This document shows, piece after piece, positions 48,357 to 50,108 of a DNA stretch of 50,108 bases. The stretch covers positions 1 through 50,108 of the forward strand of contig CANQVT010000014.1 in the NCBI GenBank assembly GCA_947627365.1. The letters run 5' to 3'. The stretch is from an uncultured Lachnospiraceae bacterium (GTDB lineage Bacteria; Bacillota; Clostridia; Lachnospirales; Lachnospiraceae). Within the stretch, counting starts at the first letter, position 1; every line of letters begins with the position of its first letter. The translations under genes were made by a program, and so were the position numbers. The notes beneath the pieces are model-generated. The model made no database searches. It was given only the letters and a program-made list of their open reading frames with translations, and had not been told where the DNA came from.

Positions 48357-50108
48357 TTACTTCACCACAATATTGATAATCTTGTTCGGGACGTAGATTT
48401 CCTTGACGACCGTCTTCCCGTCCATATACGACGCGATCTTCCCGTCGGCCTTCGCCAGAGAAAGCGCCTCGTCCTTACCGCAGTCGGTCGGGAGAACAAC
48501 GGTGCCGCGCACCTTGCCGTTGATCTGCACGCCAATCTCAATCGTCTCGTCGACCGTCTTGCTCTCGTCGTACTGGGGCCACGCGGACACAGACAGGAAA
48601 TCCGTATGCCCCAGGCTCTCCCAGATCTCCTCCGTCAGATGCGGAGCGAACGGGGAGAGGAGCTTGATGAAGATCTCAAGCTGCTCCCTGCTGAGCGTCC
48701 CCGCGCTGTAGATCGTGTTCGTGAGCGTCATCAGCGCCGCGATCGCCGTGTTGAACTTGACTTCCTCGATGTCGGAGGATACCTTCTTGATCGTCTTGTG
48801 GAAGCTCGTCTCCAGCTTCTGCGTGCACGGATCGTCGCTGATCAGATCCGTCATGCCCGCCACACGCTCAAGGAAGCGCTTGCAGCCGCGCATCGAGTTA
48901 TCGTTCCACGGGGCAGCCGCTCCGTAGTCGCCCATGAAGAGCACGTAGGTGCGAAGCGTGTCCGCGCCGTAATCCTCGACAATGTCGAGCGGGTCGATCA
49001 CGTTGCCCTTTGACTTGCTCATCTTGTCGCCGTCCGGCCCGAGGATCAGGCCCTGGATCGAGCGTTTCGCGTACGGCTCCGGCGTGTTCACCTCGCCGAT
49101 GTCGTACAGGAAATGATGCCAGAAGCGGGAGTAGATCATATGTCTCGTGACATGCTCCATGCCGCCGTTGTACCAGTCCACCGGCATCCAGTATTCCAGC
49201 TTCTTCTTGTCCGCGATCGCGTGATCGTTGTGCGGATCGATATAGCGCAGGAAATACCAGGAGGAACCGGCCCACTGCGGCATCGTGTCCGTCTCGCGCT
49301 TCGCGTCCCTGCCGCATTTCGGGCACTTGCAGTTCACGTAGGAATCAATCTTCGCAAGCGGCGACTCGCCGTCCTCGCCCGGCTCGAAATTCTCGACGTC
49401 CGGCAGGCGCAGCGGCAGCTCCTCGTAGGGCACCGGCACAACGCCGCAGTTCGGACAGTGGATGAGCGGGATCGGCTCGCCCCAGTATCTCTGGCGGTTG
49501 AACGCCCAGTCCTTCATCTTGAACTGCACGCCGGCCTCGCCGACGCCCATCTTTTTGATCTCCTCGATCACGCGCGCAATCGAGTCCTTCTTGTTCGTAT
49601 AACCGTTCAAAAACTCCGAGTTGATCATCTCGCCGTCGCCGGTATAGGCTTCCTTCGCAATGTCGCCGCCCTTGATGACCTCGATGATATCAATACCGAA
49701 CTTCTTCGCGAAGTCGTAGTCTCTCTGATCATGCGCCGGCACCGCCATGATCGCTCCGGTGCCGTAGCCCATCATGACATAGTCCGCGATAAAGATCGGG
49801 ATCTCCTTGCCGTTCAGCGGGTTGATCGCCGTGAGACCGTCGATCCGCACGCCGGTCTTGTCCCTGACGAGCTGCGTGCGCTCAAACTCCGTCTTCTTCG
49901 TGCACTCCGTGCGGTACGCCTCGATCGCGTCCATGTTTCCGATCTTATCCGCGTACTTGTCGATCAGCGGATGCTCCGGCGCGATGACCATAAACGTGAC
50001 GCCGAACAGCGTGTCCGGACGCGTCGTGTAAATCTCCAGCTTCTCGCCCGTCCCCTTCACGTCGAACCAGACGAACGCGCCGGTCGACTTGCCGATCCAG
50101 TTCTCCTG
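48357..50108 (-). CDS. leuS: Leucyl-tRNA synthetase, 3' part (5' end outside window)
   Basis: 583 residues remain; the frame is open through the window edge and opens with QENWIGKSTGAFVWF, so the HIGH-motif portion lies beyond 50108. Present are the CP1 editing domain (TTRPDTLFGVTFMVIAPEHP; GYGTGAIMAVPAHDQRDYDF), the zinc-type region CPNCG...CKCPKCG, WAGSSWYFLRYIDPHN, the KMSKS loop (DKMSKSKGNVIDP), the anticodon-binding helical domain and the C-terminal domain ending VPNKIINIVVK. It charges tRNA-Leu and edits mischarged products. An ATG/GTG inside at 50060 is not the start. nagA follows without a gap. Confidence 0.96.
   Translation of the reverse strand, partial: QENWIGKSTGAFVWFDVKGTGEKLEIYTTRPDTLFGVTFMVIAPEHPLIDKYADKIGNMDAIEAYRTECTKKTEFERTQLVRDKTGVRIDGLTAINPLNGKEIPIFIADYVMMGYGTGAIMAVPAHDQRDYDFAKKFGIDIIEVIKGGDIAKEAYTGDGEMINSEFLNGYTNKKDSIARVIEEIKKMGVGEAGVQFKMKDWAFNRQRYWGEPIPLIHCPNCGVVPVPYEELPLRLPDVENFEPGEDGESPLAKIDSYVNCKCPKCGRDAKRETDTMPQWAGSSWYFLRYIDPHNDHAIADKKKLEYWMPVDWYNGGMEHVTRHMIYSRFWHHFLYDIGEVNTPEPYAKRSIQGLILGPDGDKMSKSKGNVIDPLDIVEDYGADTLRTYVLFMGDYGAAAPWNDNSMRGCKRFLERVAGMTDLISDDPCTQKLETSFHKTIKKVSSDIEEVKFNTAIAALMTLTNTIYSAGTLSREQLEIFIKLLSPFAPHLTEEIWESLGHTDFLSVSAWPQYDESKTVDETIEIGVQINGKVRGTVVLPTDCGKDEALSLAKADGKIASYMDGKTVVKEIYVPNKIINIVVK

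Overview
The window looks like a chromosomal piece of a spore-forming, gut-type Clostridia, most likely Lachnospiraceae. The grounds are moderate to high GC in the housekeeping genes, strong AGGAGG-type ribosome binding sites, a SpoVT regulator with a sigma-G-like promoter, a SleB-type wall hydrolase, an ABC/LicD/sugar-transferase polysaccharide locus without outer-membrane genes, a sortase-type surface protein, and remnants of a BspA-like leucine-rich-repeat protein. No species can be named from sequence alone.

Region 1 (about 1-10,300, minus strand) is a housekeeping block. In transcription order it holds a small unknown protein, an acyl-ACP thioesterase, a CvfB-like S1 protein, ridA, dnaE, pfkA and a SpoU/TrmH RNA methyltransferase closed by a terminator. 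A repeat-rich, SH3-containing SleB-type hydrolase then follows with its own promoter. pfkA appears to have a long leader (about 350 nt) carrying a nested palindrome.

Region 2 (10,300-13,310) holds a tiny XRE-like regulator with an inverted repeat, tRNA-Gln(CTG), pncB, spoVT and tRNA-Thr(GGT).

Region 3 (13,310-16,720), just downstream of tRNA-Thr, is an accessory island. It has one apparently intact AbiEi/AbiEii toxin-antitoxin operon with promoter and candidate operator. Around it are broken pieces: a leucine-rich-repeat protein tail, a possible SGNH esterase tail, a ParE-type toxin tail, a PIN-domain toxin with its antitoxin tail, and two diverged copies of one unknown gene fragment that flank the island.

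Region 4 (16,720-41,050, minus strand) is a cell-surface polysaccharide locus of about 24 kb. Reading with transcription: a WecG/TagA/CpsF transferase, an O-antigen ligase/polymerase-like protein, LicD, the initiating sugar-phosphate transferase, an NAD-dependent epimerase, an O-acyltransferase and a membrane-anchored family-9-like polysaccharide lyase. Next come a decayed UDP-sugar dehydrogenase start, a GT4 enzyme, a radical SAM/SPASM protein and three more GT4 enzymes. Two paralogous polytopic proteins then flank a UDP-galactopyranose-mutase-like flavoprotein, followed by the Wzm/Wzt exporter, a GT2 enzyme, a fused sugar kinase-nucleotidyltransferase, a Wzt tail remnant and a TupA-like ATP-grasp protein. 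Together they would initiate a glycan on undecaprenyl phosphate, extend and decorate it, and export it through the ABC transporter. The locus shows repeated reshuffling.

Region 5 (41,155-46,995) is one giant gene for a secreted, multi-domain, sortase-type surface protein with its own strong promoter. It is co-oriented with the polysaccharide locus and separated from it by a hairpin and a possible 13-codon leader. Region 6 (47,172-50,108) is nagA directly behind the 3' part of leuS, which runs off the window.

The observations most worth following are the kinase-nucleotidyltransferase fusion, the SPASM radical SAM enzyme embedded among GT4 paralogs, and the uronic-acid hints (a lyase beside a dead UDP-sugar dehydrogenase, and a TupA-like protein).
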